Assembly (NCBI GenBank): GCA_001970955.1 | Contig: MPUH01000245.1 | Span: 1-64,000 of the forward strand | Source: Stentor coeruleus | Lineage: Eukaryota > Ciliophora > Heterotrichea > Heterotrichida > Stentoridae | Reading direction: 5' to 3' | Length of the DNA: 64,000 nucleotides | Shown: positions 30,943 to 41,265 of the stretch, one piece after another | Numbering within the stretch: position 1 is the first letter of the stretch | Layout: each line of letters starts with the position of its first letter | Notes under the pieces: model-generated | Databases searched by the model: none | Told to the model about the DNA's origin: nothing | What the model saw: the letters and a program-made list of their open reading frames with translations, nothing else | Made by a program: the position numbers and the translations under genes

Positions 30943-31644
30943 TTAATTACTTGAAATTGCTTTTTTGTAGGGCAAATTTGATATTGTTTTGGGAGGACTT
31001 TTGTTAGATTTTGTTTGAGGACTTACGATTTTTATCATAGAAATTTTTGTAGATGGCCCCCAGTCTGAGTGATTTCGTTTGTGGAAGGATTTTAGGTTTT
31101 TAAGGTCTTGTTCTTCTTGATCTTTTTTCTTTTGTATGTTTGCTTCGAGCTTTTTTTTGATGTTTTCTCCATATTGGAGAAGTCTGTTTACTACATCTGA
31201 TTGCAAATTTGTTGAGTTTTGGAGATAGTTGCTGCAGATGGGTTGTTTGGGATTTTCGATGGTTTTCAGGTTTTCAGAAAGGATTTTGGAATTATGGTTT
31301 GAGTTTTTTAAGATGTCTGCACTTTCTGCTCTGGGCATTCTTTTGTTTTGGTTAAAAATTAGATCTTTTTTTGGTTGATGAGTATTAGGTGTATCAACAA
31401 GTTTTTGTTTTATGAGAGTTTGTTTATTAGCATCATTGAGTTTGCCTTGGATGCTTGGAATTCGAGATTCCTTACTAGATTTTTCTACGCTGCATGGGAT
31501 TAGTGTTATTAAGTTATTGTTAAAATCATTAAAATGTCCACCTGAGCCTGAAATGTTCATACAGTGTATGTTAGATGGAATTGAATGTTGTGGAGTTAAA
31601 AGCTCTTCTTGTGTTGAAATATAAAAATCAGTTAATTGTTCCAT
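30943..31644 (-). CDS. Basic coiled-coil protein of unknown function, 233 aa
   Basis: I do not recognise this protein. Residues about 135-180 form a strongly charged coiled-coil (KKLEANIQKKKDQEEQDLKNL). The C-terminal 50 residues are basic with Ser/Pro (SPQTKSNKSPPKT). The N-terminal half is polar and probably disordered. No membrane or enzyme motif is visible. It is convergent with the ACAD8-like gene (36 bases between stops). The start ATG follows the AT-rich 940-base gap. A cytoskeletal or microtubule-linked role would fit the composition but is unsupported. Confidence 0.65.
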   Translation of the reverse strand: MEQLTDFYISTQEELLTPQHSIPSNIHCMNISGSGGHFNDFNNNLITLIPCSVEKSSKESRIPSIQGKLNDANKQTLIKQKLVDTPNTHQPKKDLIFNQNKRMPRAESADILKNSNHNSKILSENLKTIENPKQPICSNYLQNSTNLQSDVVNRLLQYGENIKKKLEANIQKKKDQEEQDLKNLKSFHKRNHSDWGPSTKISMIKIVSPQTKSNKSPPKTISNLPYKKAISSN

Positions 31645-32582
31645 ACTTTATTATTAATGATTTAATAGGAGTTTATACGTAAAGAATGCATTTAGAAATG
31701 GAAATAACTATAATTAAGTTTACCTATTGATATCCGGCTTATTAAATTCAAATAAAATAAATTTTAAGTATTTCAATAAATGATGATTTATCAGCTATTT
31801 TAAATATACAAAACTTGAAACAATGATTGGAAATTTTTGTTTCAAATGATAAGTTATATAATAAATTCAAAAATTGAGTAATTTTTACTAAGTATTTGCT
31901 GTTTAAGATGTTAGATTGATTTATTTTAATTTTCGTTTGATGCTTTCATGTTTCAAAATAAGTGCCTTAGTATAATATTTTTTTCAATACTTAAGTTTAA
32001 TATTTTACAATAATATAGTTTATTATAATATTAAACATATAGTTTTCAACATAAATCATGAATTCAATATCAAGTGCGATTTAATGATACTTAATCATTG
32101 GCTTAACTTAATAAATTTTTGATTGAGTTTAATAATAAATTTTGTTCATTGTATAAGCTAAAAATGATGCTTTTCGAATATTCTCTTTTCATAATTTTTA
32201 TAACCAAATGACAGTTTTATCCAAGAATTCAATACTCAAAAAACTTAAAAATATATATACCATATAAAAATAGTCCATCCATATAAACTTGCCACATATC
32301 AAAAATATATTCTTCTACATTTCTTCCATAGTTCAAATCCTACACGTCCTTTTTCATAAATTCCTTCATATCCACAAGTCAGTTTTTTTTACGAATCCAA
32401 TTCATCATTCAAAAATCTTATAAATACCATTAATCCTATCCACATTCTTATAACTATCTTAAACCCATTCAAACATCTCTTTCTTTTACCCCAAAATCCT
32501 CCCGTTAAATTTCTCAACCTTTAAGCCTATCCTTAAATATAAATCATCATAATATCGACTTTTATACTATTAAAAATACATA
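31645..32582. other. Divergent intergenic region, no gene seen
   Basis: AT-rich throughout. The left half has no clear structure; the right 400 bases are C-rich and G-poor, running into the PP2C start. A tRNA T-loop-like phrase near 32330 was checked and rejected. Confidence 0.6.
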
Positions 32583-34075
32583 ATGGGAAGCTGCATACCT
32601 TCACGGAATTCAAAAGGAAAAGTCGTAGCTCTTGAAATAGACCAAATAAGTCGCTATCCACGTCAAGGCAAAGTTATGATCAAGTCCAAAAACTCTAGCG
32701 GTAAAGTAATCGGTCACAGTAATTTAACCTTCCAATTGACAGATCCTTTAAAGTCAGTATCTAAATTAATAGAACACAATTCAATAAAACTCTGGGCTTC
32801 ATCTTGTATTATCCCAGGTTTAGATCCAAGAGGTGAATGTGGAAAGGTTTGTCAGGATAACTGTGTATTTTTAAACAGTGGTTCATCTATTTTATTAGCT
32901 TTGTTTGATGGACATGGTGCAGATGGAGATAAAGTATCACAATTTTGTTGCAAATTTGTGGAAAAATACTATTTTGATAAAGCTCCTAGCTTGGAAGTAA
33001 GGGTTATTTAGGCTGACCCAAATGATTTTTTGGTTAAACTCATGGAAGAGTGTGACCATGAACTTAGAATGAAAGGTTTTGATATTTTGTATTCAGGAAG
33101 CACTGGGGTTATAGTGATTTATATAGGTGACTGTCTATATTCTGCTAGTGTTGGGGACTCTAGAGCAATTTTGGGCACGACTAATCCTCCAGCTGTATTG
33201 CCAGCCCCAGTAGCGAACCTAGGAGAAGAAAGGAAAATATTAGAAAATGTGAAATTCAGAAGGGGAAGCAAGTCTAACCCATTGATTCAACCAGTACAGT
33301 TAACTAAAGATCAGAAACCTGAAGACCCTGATGAATTTGATAGGATAGTCAAATCTGGAGGAAGGGTCCAAAGGCTCCTCGATATTAACGGCAACCGTAT
33401 CGGCCCATTCAGAGTATGGGAACTAAGTAGTAACGCTCCTGGGCTTGCTATGAGTCGATCCATCGGTGACCTTATAGGCAAGAAAATCGGGGTAATCTCA
33501 ACACCTATTTGCACAAAGCATTTAATCAATCATGAAAGTGACCTTTTTATTATTTTAGCTTCAGATGGTGTTTGGGATGTTATGGATAATGATGATGTTG
33601 TCAATTTTATAGAATGTTTTAGAGAAAAATGTAAACGTGGGAATATAAGATCTCTTGGTAAACATACAGAAGTTATACCTTCTATAACTTGTATTGCCCA
33701 TTTATTATGTGAAGAATCTAGGCAAAGATGGTTTAGTATTGTTGAAGATGAAGATGTGATGATTGATGATATTTCTTGTATTGTATTAGAATTGAAAAAA
33801 GGAGATATACCAATTCAGTTTAATCCAAAAAAAAGTACTGTGGTTGAAGTGCCTATTAAAGAAAATGATGATGATATGCAGCCACATTTGAAAAAAGCCC
33901 CAACGGTTAATGAGATTGTTACTAGAGACCCGAGAAGAGGAAGNTTAAAGAAAATGATGATGATATGCAGCCACATTTGAAAAAAGCCCCAACGGTTAAT
34001 GAGATTGTTACTAGAGACCCGAGAAGAGGAAGTTTAGTTACAGACAAATTCAATTTCCCTGAAATCACGAAATAA
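32583..34075 (+). CDS. PP2C-type protein phosphatase, one 15-nt intron
   Basis: Metal-dependent Ser/Thr phosphatase of the PP2C family. Metal-binding motifs are present: LFDGHGADGD (about 103), SVGDSRAI, ASDGVWDV and DDISCIVLEL. M-G-S-C at the start predicts N-myristoylation and membrane attachment. The first frame stops after S-L-E; removal of the 15-base intron 32997-33011 joins it to A-D-P-N-D-F in frame. A single N at 33944 sits between duplicates of 88 bases (33856-33943 and 33945-34032), so the apparent C-terminal repeat is probably an assembly join; in the right-hand copy the frame continues S-L-V-T-D-K-F-N-F-P-E-I-T-K to TAA at 34075. It shares family features, including the C-terminal R-D-P-R-R-G-S, with the second PP2C at 39-40 kb. 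Confidence 0.9.
32997..33011 (+). other. 15-nt intron in the first PP2C
   Basis: GTAAGGGTTATTTAG. The retained sequence contains an in-frame TAG. Exons rejoin as S-L-E/A-D-P-N. A at position 10. Confidence 0.88.
33856..34032. repeat. 88-bp direct duplicate around a single N (33944)
   Basis: Identical copies on both sides of the N, inside the PP2C coding region. Keeping both would garble the C-terminus, which supports an unmerged overlap. Confidence 0.88.
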
Positions 34076-34348
34076 TTGTTGTTAAGTTTAAATATGATTA
34101 GATATTTCTTATTTACAGCATAAATATATATTCTCAATTACAAACCTCTAAATTGTAAAACCTATTTTTAAATATCTCTAAACTACTACATCGATATCTA
34201 ACTAAACAAAAACTCATCAAGTTCCTTAAGAATCTTCACAATTTACCCCAACCTTAAAATTAGCACATAAAAAAAAACTAATTTTTAATTATAACTTCTC
34301 ATCAAATCCTGTCTTCCATATTATAAAAATTAATGACCCCTAATTATA

Positions 34349-34810
34349 CTACGACAATATCTCATCATAAATTTGACAAATCTCCATTTGCAATTCACAC
34401 AAATTTTCAGCAATTACTTGAAAGTTGTTCTCAATTCTATACACTTCCTTAAACACATCCAATGTTTTTTCAAGCATTTTTGCAGATAATTTTGGTGATT
34501 TGCTTCTAAATGAGTTGTTGCTTTTACTTTCACATAATAGTTTTAATAGATGATTAAGCTGCAAAAAATTGTTCCTTATATCTGAAAGGTCGTTTTCTGA
34601 TAAGCTTTGGCATTTTTCTGAGTAAAAGTCCAGTTCTTGGAAATCGTTTTTGAAGTCGAAATGGTTGATGTATTTTCCCGTCATTTCATAACCTTCGTTT
34701 TTAGGGACTTTTACAGGGCTGTGCTGTTTTGGTGGGGTTCTAATTTTGAATTCATGCTCGTCTGTATCTGCTGTTTCTAGGTACATAGTTTCTTTAGACC
34801 TTTTTTTCAT
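34349..34810 (-). CDS. Small acidic-basic helical protein of unknown function, 153 aa
   Basis: I do not recognise it. Polar and Lys-rich at the N-terminus (MKKRSKETM), then a Pro/Lys patch (TPPKQHSPVKVPK). A long helical C-terminal half (about 65-153) with hydrophobic heptad-like spacing could form a coiled coil. No membrane segment. It is convergent with the first PP2C. It is divergent from the dynein intermediate chain, with about 310 bases between. A start at ATG 34810 is the only one in frame that covers the helical part. Confidence 0.6.
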   Translation of the reverse strand: MKKRSKETMYLETADTDEHEFKIRTPPKQHSPVKVPKNEGYEMTGKYINHFDFKNDFQELDFYSEKCQSLSENDLSDIRNNFLQLNHLLKLLCESKSNNSFRSKSPKLSAKMLEKTLDVFKEVYRIENNFQVIAENLCELQMEICQIYDEILS

Positions 34811-35119
34811 TTTATTTTATATTCAAACACCTCCCGCTTAAGAAATACCATTTACCTACATTTATTATACTTTTCGTCTATTAAAAACCCTAAAAAAACC
34901 CAGTATCTCAAGTTTTTTATATATAAAAACCATAGATTTCAGATAAAAAATACCTGAAATTTCCATAAACCACACAACAGCAATTTTCTTACATTATTTT
35001 CAAACTTCAATTGCCCCTTCTCACAATTTTTAAATCAAAGCCTACAAAACCTAAAAAATCTTATAATACCCTAAAATCCAACCCTTCTCCCATTCAATCT
35101 CCAATCTTTTATTAAATAA
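34811..35119. other. Divergent promoter region between the small protein and dynein IC
   Basis: C/A-rich, G-poor, AT-rich. No gene or obvious repeat. Confidence 0.55.
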
Positions 35120-36787
35120 ATGTCTGACCTGAAGGACTCAATCCAAAAGAGCAAAGAGGAAAGGATTAAAAAACTTGAAGCCTTACGAAAAGCCAAGCAG
35201 GATCGTGAAGAGGCTAAAAAACGTCAAGCCCAATACCTCGAACCCAGTATGAGAGATGACATGAATCGAAGTTACAATAGCGACCTATCCTTAAACATCT
35301 CAGGAGATTCACCTCAAGCTCAAATCCTTTCACCTAAAAAAGCTGATATTGGTATTAAAACCTTCAATAAAATGTACCTAATGCCTAAAGCTAAGTCTAT
35401 TGTTTATGAAAGAGAAATCCAAGTTGAAATCGAAACAGACTCTGAAGATGAAGAAAAAACAGAAAATAAAGGTGTGAGAAATGCTGCAAATGAAAGGACT
35501 GGAAAAGCTGAGACTAAAGAAGAAGAGGTAGCTGAAGCAGCAAAACCTAAAGAAATGGATCCAGAAGAAGCTGAAGTGCTTATAGGGACAAAAGAATTTG
35601 GGGAGTTTTTTAATAGATGTTCATTTGTTGTAGAAAAAGCTTTAGAGGAGAAATATAACGTAATTGAGGATTTTATATTACAACAGAAAGTTGAGGACCC
35701 TTTTGATCAGAAAGGAAAAATGAAGCTTTTACAAATGCTTCATTTTAAAGATGAGGATAGATGTATATCATCTTTAGATTGGTCAGCTCATTTTGATGAT
35801 ACTATAGTGGCATCTTATATAAAAGCAGAACTATCAGAGACTAAATTAGCACATGGGGTTATTAATATTTGGCATTTAGAAGACCCTTCAGTACCAAAAC
35901 ACACTTTATACTCACAAAGCTCAATAACCCAAGCACAGATCTATCCTAATGATCCTAATATTTTACTTGGAGGAAGCTATACTGGTCAACTTCTTATATG
36001 GGACTTAAGAGCTAAAGCCCTTCCTATTCAACGTTCTCCAGCTTTAAATAAAGGCCACACTTTCCCTGTAATTGGCATTTCTTTTGCTGAAAGTCGCCAT
36101 TCTAGTAATTGTGTTTCTTTATCTTCAGATGGTAAACTTTGTGTTTGGATGATGAGTTTATTACAGACTCCTGTTGATATTTTTGGTAACTTCTAAGCAG
36201 AAATCAAGCAAAGAAATGAAATCAGTATTAATTGTATGGACTTCCTAGCTGTTGAACCTTGGAATTATACTGTTGGTACAGAAGAAGGACTTATTATAAA
36301 TGGGATTATTCAAGGAAGTCTAAATATTGAAAAAGAAGAAATAAACAATCAAGCTATGGCCCCAATAACAAGTGTCCATAATCACCCAAACACTGAAAGT
36401 TCACTTTTATTAGCAAGTTCTGTTGATTGGACTGTTCGATTATATCAAAAAGGTACTGGAAAGCATCTTATGAGTATTGATGCTTATGATGAATATGTTT
36501 ATGATGCAAAATGGAGCCCAGCTAATCCTTGCATTTTTGCATGCTGTGATGGAGATGGAAACCTTGATGTTTGGGATATTGGTAAAAGTATTGAAACTCC
36601 ATATACAAGGCAAAATACTAGCTCAAAAGCCCTTAACCGAGTTTCTTGGGATAATAATGGGTATAGGATTGTAGCTGGGAATTCAGCTTCAGCTATATAC
36701 ATTTATCAGCTTGAAAAAGACTTTGCCCATGCTAAAAATGATGACTGGCTCAAAGCTATAATGCATTTAGGGAACAATCCAAATTAA
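35120..36787 (+). CDS. DYNC1I: Cytoplasmic dynein intermediate chain, 550 aa, one 15-nt intron
   Basis: Dynein intermediate chain of the cytoplasmic type: it links the heavy chain to dynactin, light chains and cargo for minus-end transport. The N-terminus (MSDLKDSIQKSKEERIKKLEALRKAK) is the short charged coiled-coil that binds dynactin p150 in the family. An acidic/Glu-rich linker is followed by WD40 repeats in the C-terminal half (LLIWDLRAK, VCVWM, WTVRLYQK, LDVWDIGK). The frame breaks at 36194-36196 (TAA) but resumes exactly when the 15-base intron 36186-36200 is removed (F/E-I-K-Q-R-N-E-I). It is divergent from the 153-aa gene. The intact ends and WD40 count fit a functional gene. Confidence 0.95.
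36186..36200 (+). other. 15-nt intron in dynein intermediate chain
   Basis: GTAACTTCTAAGCAG. Contains in-frame TAA. Removal restores the WD40 frame. A at position 10. Confidence 0.9.
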
Positions 36788-37012
36788 TTTAGGAAATTTA
36801 TAGAATATACTAAGATATAATGCATGAAACACAGGCATTTGATTTCTTGGCCTGGATATTCGCTTGAACTTCAATTTTTATAGGCACAATATTTTTGAGC
36901 ATCACAGTGAAAGAATTCTACACACTAAAATATAACAATTTGAACAAACAACTTTTTTTTTTATTTTACAGGACTTGTAAACGGATAAAATCTTTTAGTT
37001 CTGTAACACTTG

Positions 37013-37643
37013 CTAAGAATTTCGTCCTTTCTTTAGTTTTTCGTTAAAAGAGATTTTTATATGCCCAGCTTCTTTTTCTAAATCTCCAACCCTTTTTTCA
37101 TCGTATTCGGTTATAGCTTTACTTTTACCGATTTCTGATTCTAAGACTTGGATTTCCTCTTGGTTTTTTTTGTTCGTTTTGAAAGGAACTGATTTCTTCT
37201 ATAAGATTTTTTTTATTACATAATTTTTTTTCTAATATTTCTTTGAGTTTGTTTTTTAAGTTTAAAGCTCGGATGTTTTCTTTGTTAAGTTTTATTGTCA
37301 TTTGAGCTCTTTTTGATCCGAGATCTTGGATATCGCTGCCTATTTTTTCTTTGAGTTCATCATATGAGGTCATTTCTTCTACAATTAAATTGTGAATGCA
37401 TTCGTCACAGATACGCTCGGGGTTGCCTATACTTGTAACACCTGAGTGTAAAAGGCAAGCAATATTGGAACAGATATTACATTGAATATTTTTTTTACCT
37501 TTGGCTGAACAATTGTAGCAAGGTTGGCTGCTAGGCTTGGGTTGTTTTGATTCTTCGCTTGTGCCTTCTAAAAAATGGACGGTTGGAGATTTTTGAATAT
37601 TCCCGAGTGACTATCTTAAGGAGTTTGTTACTGGTGAAGTCAT
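37013..37643 (-). pseudogene. Broken or mis-assembled FYVE-like zinc-finger/coiled-coil gene
   Basis: From an ATG at 37643 the frame reads T-S-P and meets a TAG about ten codons in. After it the same frame is long and coding-like. It has a treble zinc-finger-type region (C-Y-N-C, C-N-I-C, C-L-L-H, C-D-E-C, about residues 45-87) resembling FYVE/PHD cross-brace fingers, then a charged coiled-coil. The coiled-coil frame is lost at a run of eight T (about 37165-37172 on the + strand); one T fewer would join it to another 60 coiled-coil codons ending in TAG at 37013. The first stop could lie in a 21-base GT...AG intron. Either a recent pseudogene or one homopolymer error plus an unusual intron. 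Confidence 0.55.
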
Positions 37644-38130
37644 TTTTATTTTTTTCTGTAAGTTGAGAAATTAGAAAGAAAGCCTATGTTGAAATGGTAG
37701 TTTAAATGAGGTTGAGTTTTTGAAGGGGTCTTTTTTGTATGAAAAAAAATTGAATAAGTTTTGGGATATGAATATTTTTTAGAATGGGGACATCGATAAT
37801 TTTTTGATGTTTGGAAAGAAGATGGAGAATGAGATAATAGAAATATATACTTTAGAAATTAAGAGGTTTGAATATAAATTAGGGAGTTATTATAGTATGA
37901 ACTTGGTGTAGGTTGTAAGGTGCAGACTTTTTTTTTTTTTTTTTTTACAGAGATTTTAGAAGAGACATTCTATATATTGAAAATAATTATTTTTTGAGAT
38001 TACAGCTTGATTTATGATCTTTATGATTAATTGCATTTAGCGTGCAACAGTTTTAATTGTATATTTTACAAGTTCATTTTTTTACCTATAATCATCTAAT
38101 TTCATAAATATTTAAACATATACTCAATAT
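37644..38130. other. Intergenic region with poly-T tract
   Basis: G-rich on the left. A run of about 19 T (37928-37946) follows, then a C/T-rich stretch into the next gene's stop. No gene seen. Confidence 0.6.
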
Positions 38131-39156
38131 TTACTTTTTATTTTTTATATACGCGGCATACTCAGGAAATTGTGTTTCAAACACATATAAAGCTTCTTCA
38201 GCCGCTTCATTTGTATGTTTTCTTCTATCCCTCTCAGTTTTTTCATATTTTTCAAAATTATCTAAAGCATCTTTCATGTTTTCTCTAAGCCCTTTGATAT
38301 CGCTCCATGTATCATAGTTGATGCTTTTTAGGTCATTTTTCCTTTTAATGTCTCTTTGTATTTTTTGTATTTGCATATTTTTTCTTTCTATTTCGTCAAG
38401 AAGTTGAGCTGACTCTTTTTGTAGTTCCATTTCCCATGCTACAATGTCGTGAGCTGTTTTTATTTCTCTTTCTTCTAAAGTTTTTTGTGATTGCTGGATA
38501 AAAAGTAAGAGTTTGTCTAGGATTATTCCTAAATCACTGTCTAGATAGGTTAATGGTTTACTTTCTGCATAATAAAGTGCATCAAGGGTACGCTTTTCAT
38601 CTACAGAGTTTCTTTTGGCTGTAGAGAATTCATAGGAGTGAGAATAGACCCCATAGCCAAGTTCGACAAAGGATGTCATTTCTTTCATATCCTCAAGAAC
38701 TTTAGATACCTTTTCCAAAAACACTGGATCTTTTTTCTCAAAAGCTTCCACCATCTGTTCTTTCAATTGGACAATAGTCTCTTGCGCATCACTCAAAGAT
38801 ATCAACTGCAATATAAAATTCATATTCTCTCCGCATTTTTTCTCTTTAATCTGTTTCAGCTGTTCTCCATCATGTTTCAAATTCTTATTACAATTTTGAA
38901 CAAAATACTGTCCAGCTTCTAATTCATCATCAAGTTCCTTCAAATCTAGCTCAGCTCTACCAACAGCATCAAAAGCATCAACTTCAATAGCCGTAATTCC
39001 TCTAATTTCCTCATCAAATTCCCCTCTATTCTTATCAAAACTCAAAATCAAGCTATTATCATCACGAATATTGAGTTTCTGTATTTCAAACAGCAAATCA
39101 ATCACAGATTCATACATAGCCAAAACTGTGACAAGGACTAAAAAAATACCTTTCAT
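38131..39156 (-). CDS. Secreted coiled-coil protein, possible extrusome matrix protein, 341 aa
   Basis: The first 20 residues (MKGIFLVLVTVLAMYESV) are a signal peptide. The mature part is almost entirely acidic/basic coiled-coil with only two Cys (near 95 and 109) and long helices (LDEIERKNMQIQKIQRDIKRK). Signal peptide plus paired coiled-coils is the layout of Paramecium trichocyst matrix proteins, so an extrusome or secretory-granule core protein is the best guess; Stentor has cortical extrusive granules. No membrane segment after the signal. It lies 21 bases downstream of the stop of the PP2C gene on the same strand. Confidence is moderate that it is secreted, low on the granule role. Confidence 0.75.
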   Translation of the reverse strand: MKGIFLVLVTVLAMYESVIDLLFEIQKLNIRDDNSLILSFDKNRGEFDEEIRGITAIEVDAFDAVGRAELDLKELDDELEAGQYFVQNCNKNLKHDGEQLKQIKEKKCGENMNFILQLISLSDAQETIVQLKEQMVEAFEKKDPVFLEKVSKVLEDMKEMTSFVELGYGVYSHSYEFSTAKRNSVDEKRTLDALYYAESKPLTYLDSDLGIILDKLLLFIQQSQKTLEEREIKTAHDIVAWEMELQKESAQLLDEIERKNMQIQKIQRDIKRKNDLKSINYDTWSDIKGLRENMKDALDNFEKYEKTERDRRKHTNEAAEEALYVFETQFPEYAAYIKNKK

Positions 39157-39177
39157 ACTATTTAAATTCTAACGGAA

Positions 39178-40492
39178 TCATTTTAGAGCCTCAGCTAAAA
39201 ATGGAGTATCTTCATCAGCCATGCTACCTCTTGTAGGATCATTCCTAGCAGCTCTATTTCTATTCAAATTAACAACCCCTTCAACAGCAACACTTGTAAA
39301 AACATCCCCTTTACGATCTTCGAAATTCCTCCCTAAGTTGACAACTTCACTAGGGTCAATATTAGTTAATTCAATAACAAGGCATGAAATGTCATCAACA
39401 CAAACATCTTCATTTTCTAATACCCCAAACCATCTAAATCTAGCTTCTTCACATAATAATCTGGCAATAGTTGAATTGCTTAATTTAGCTGGATAAGTTG
39501 TATCAAGTTCTTTTGTGACAACTTGTGACCTAAATTTTTCTACAAAATTGACTACTTCTATGTTTTCCATAACATCCCAAAGGCCATCTGAAGCTATGAT
39601 TATAAATTGATCGAGGTCTGAGTAAATTTTGAAAGAGTTAAGAATTGGGTTTGAAATTACACCGATTGATGATGCAATTTTGTTACCTATTGCCCTAGAC
39701 ATACCAAGTCCTGGAGTTTTACCTCCTTTGACCCATACACGATAAGGTCCAATTGGGTTGCCAAGTTCATCAGCAATACGTCTAACTTCACCTCCAGCTT
39801 GTTGTATACGTCTAAGTTCTTGACTATGATTAGGTTTTTGATCAACAGTTAAAGCTATAGGTAAGAGTTTTTTCATAACATTTATTGGTCTTGCGTATTT
39901 GTTAGAAGGTTTAGGTACGAGTAAGCTAGAATCTGTTATACTCTTGGGTACTGTTGATAAAATAGCCCTAGAGTCACCAACACTTCCAACGTGTATTCCA
40001 AGGGAGTTTATATATAAAATTACAGCTGTGGTACCTGATAAACTTGTGTCGATTTTAGACTTCTTTATTTCTGTGTCACAAGAAGTCACCATTTCTTCTA
40101 TAGCCGACTTAGGGTTTTTAGAAAACTCTTCAATGTTATCTATAAAGTATCTGCCCATATAATCCTTACAGTATTTAGCTACATGATGACCATTTGTTCC
40201 ATGGCCATCGAAAAGTACACATAAAAGACTTTTTTCACATTCAAAAAGATCATAGTCGTCTTGGCAGTCTTTTTTACGATTTTTGATTGGGTCAAAACCT
40301 GGAAGAATACATCCTGAGATTTTCATCATACGATTTAATGCATCGCAACGGGTTAAGGTTTGTAATACTGGGGGCTTCAGTTCTAGTAAAACTCGATTGC
40401 CGGTAGTTATTTGGCCGAAGTTGTCTCTACAGGCAATTTTTATGTGATGGCTTTTAGGAAATTCGATATCTGCATTATTACTCACTCTCCAT
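39178..40492 (-). CDS. PP2C-type phosphatase, one 16-nt intron
   Basis: PP2C Ser/Thr phosphatase with intact metal motifs: LFDGHGTNGHHV, SVGDSRAI, ASDGLWDVMEN and DDISCLVIELT. The track of homology to the first PP2C (32.6 kb) is clear in the shared ILPGFDP, GPYRVW/GPFRVW, CEEARFRWFG and R-x-DP-x-RG-S tail, so these are paralogues. Without splicing the frame begins only at a GTG. Removing a 16-base intron (40470-40485) creates a proper start: M-E-N-I-E-F-P-K-S-H-H from ATG at 40492. The M-G lipid motif of the first copy is absent here. Divergent from the 41.3-kb gene across about 770 bases. Confidence 0.92.
40470..40485 (-). other. 16-nt intron at the second PP2C start
   Basis: On the gene strand GTGAGTAATAATGCAG. 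Joins ATG GAG A to AT ATC GAA. A lies six bases from the 3' end, as in the 15-base introns. Confidence 0.75.
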
Positions 40493-41265
40493 GTAAATTT
40501 GTTCTTGGCTTTGGCAGCATCCCATTTGATTATTATTGATAATGATGTGAATTAGCTAAAACTGCAAATTTTGGTTTTGTTATTGTGTGGAAAATATTAG
40601 GGTTTAGGAAGGAATTAAAAGGATTGTTGGGAAATTAGTTTGAGATATTGGAAGGAGTTTGAGGATATTGTTTTTTGATGCTTGTATGATGGAATATGGA
40701 TAAGGTTATTGGAAGTGGTTTAAAGGATTAGAAATAATGTGATATGATTTAAAGGTATGATTAAGGGTGGTGATTGAAATGTTGATTTTATGGTAGGATT
40801 TTTAATTAGATTATATTTGTGTGAATATTAACCATATGATTGGAAAATGGTTTAGTTTTTATGTTTAAATTATCATTAAATATATTTAATGTAATGTCGT
40901 TAAGATTTTTATAGTCAATTTTCAACTGTTCCAAAATACCAATCGAAAATTTTCTATTTGTTTAAAATATTTGCATAATTTTTTTCTATTTAGCCCAGTT
41001 TAATCTTTATAGTTGAAATCATATAGAATCCTTTAAGACTTTAAAATAACCTATATTTAAATCTTAATATTATCATCTAAAAGCATACAACACAAACAAA
41101 CATAAATCTAACTCAAAAGCAAACCATAAATCTAATTCTTCATAATTAACATACAAAAAACCTATAAAATCAGCCATATCATTTCTAATAAAAAATCCCA
41201 AATTTCCAACTTCAAAACTCCATCAAATCCTAATTAAAATTCCTTAAAAAATAATCGTAATACAA
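40493..41265. other. Divergent intergenic region with skew switch
   Basis: G-rich from 40540 to 40830, then C/A-rich and G-poor from 41040. No gene seen. Confidence 0.6.

Noticed and set aside
32329-32347. tRNA T-loop-like phrase (gttcaaatc)
   Set aside because: The stem does not pair and no D-arm or anticodon arm lies at the right distance.
37928-37946. Poly-T tract as a terminator or retro-poly(A)
   Set aside because: No target-site duplication or gene copy next to it; long T runs are expected in such AT-rich DNA.
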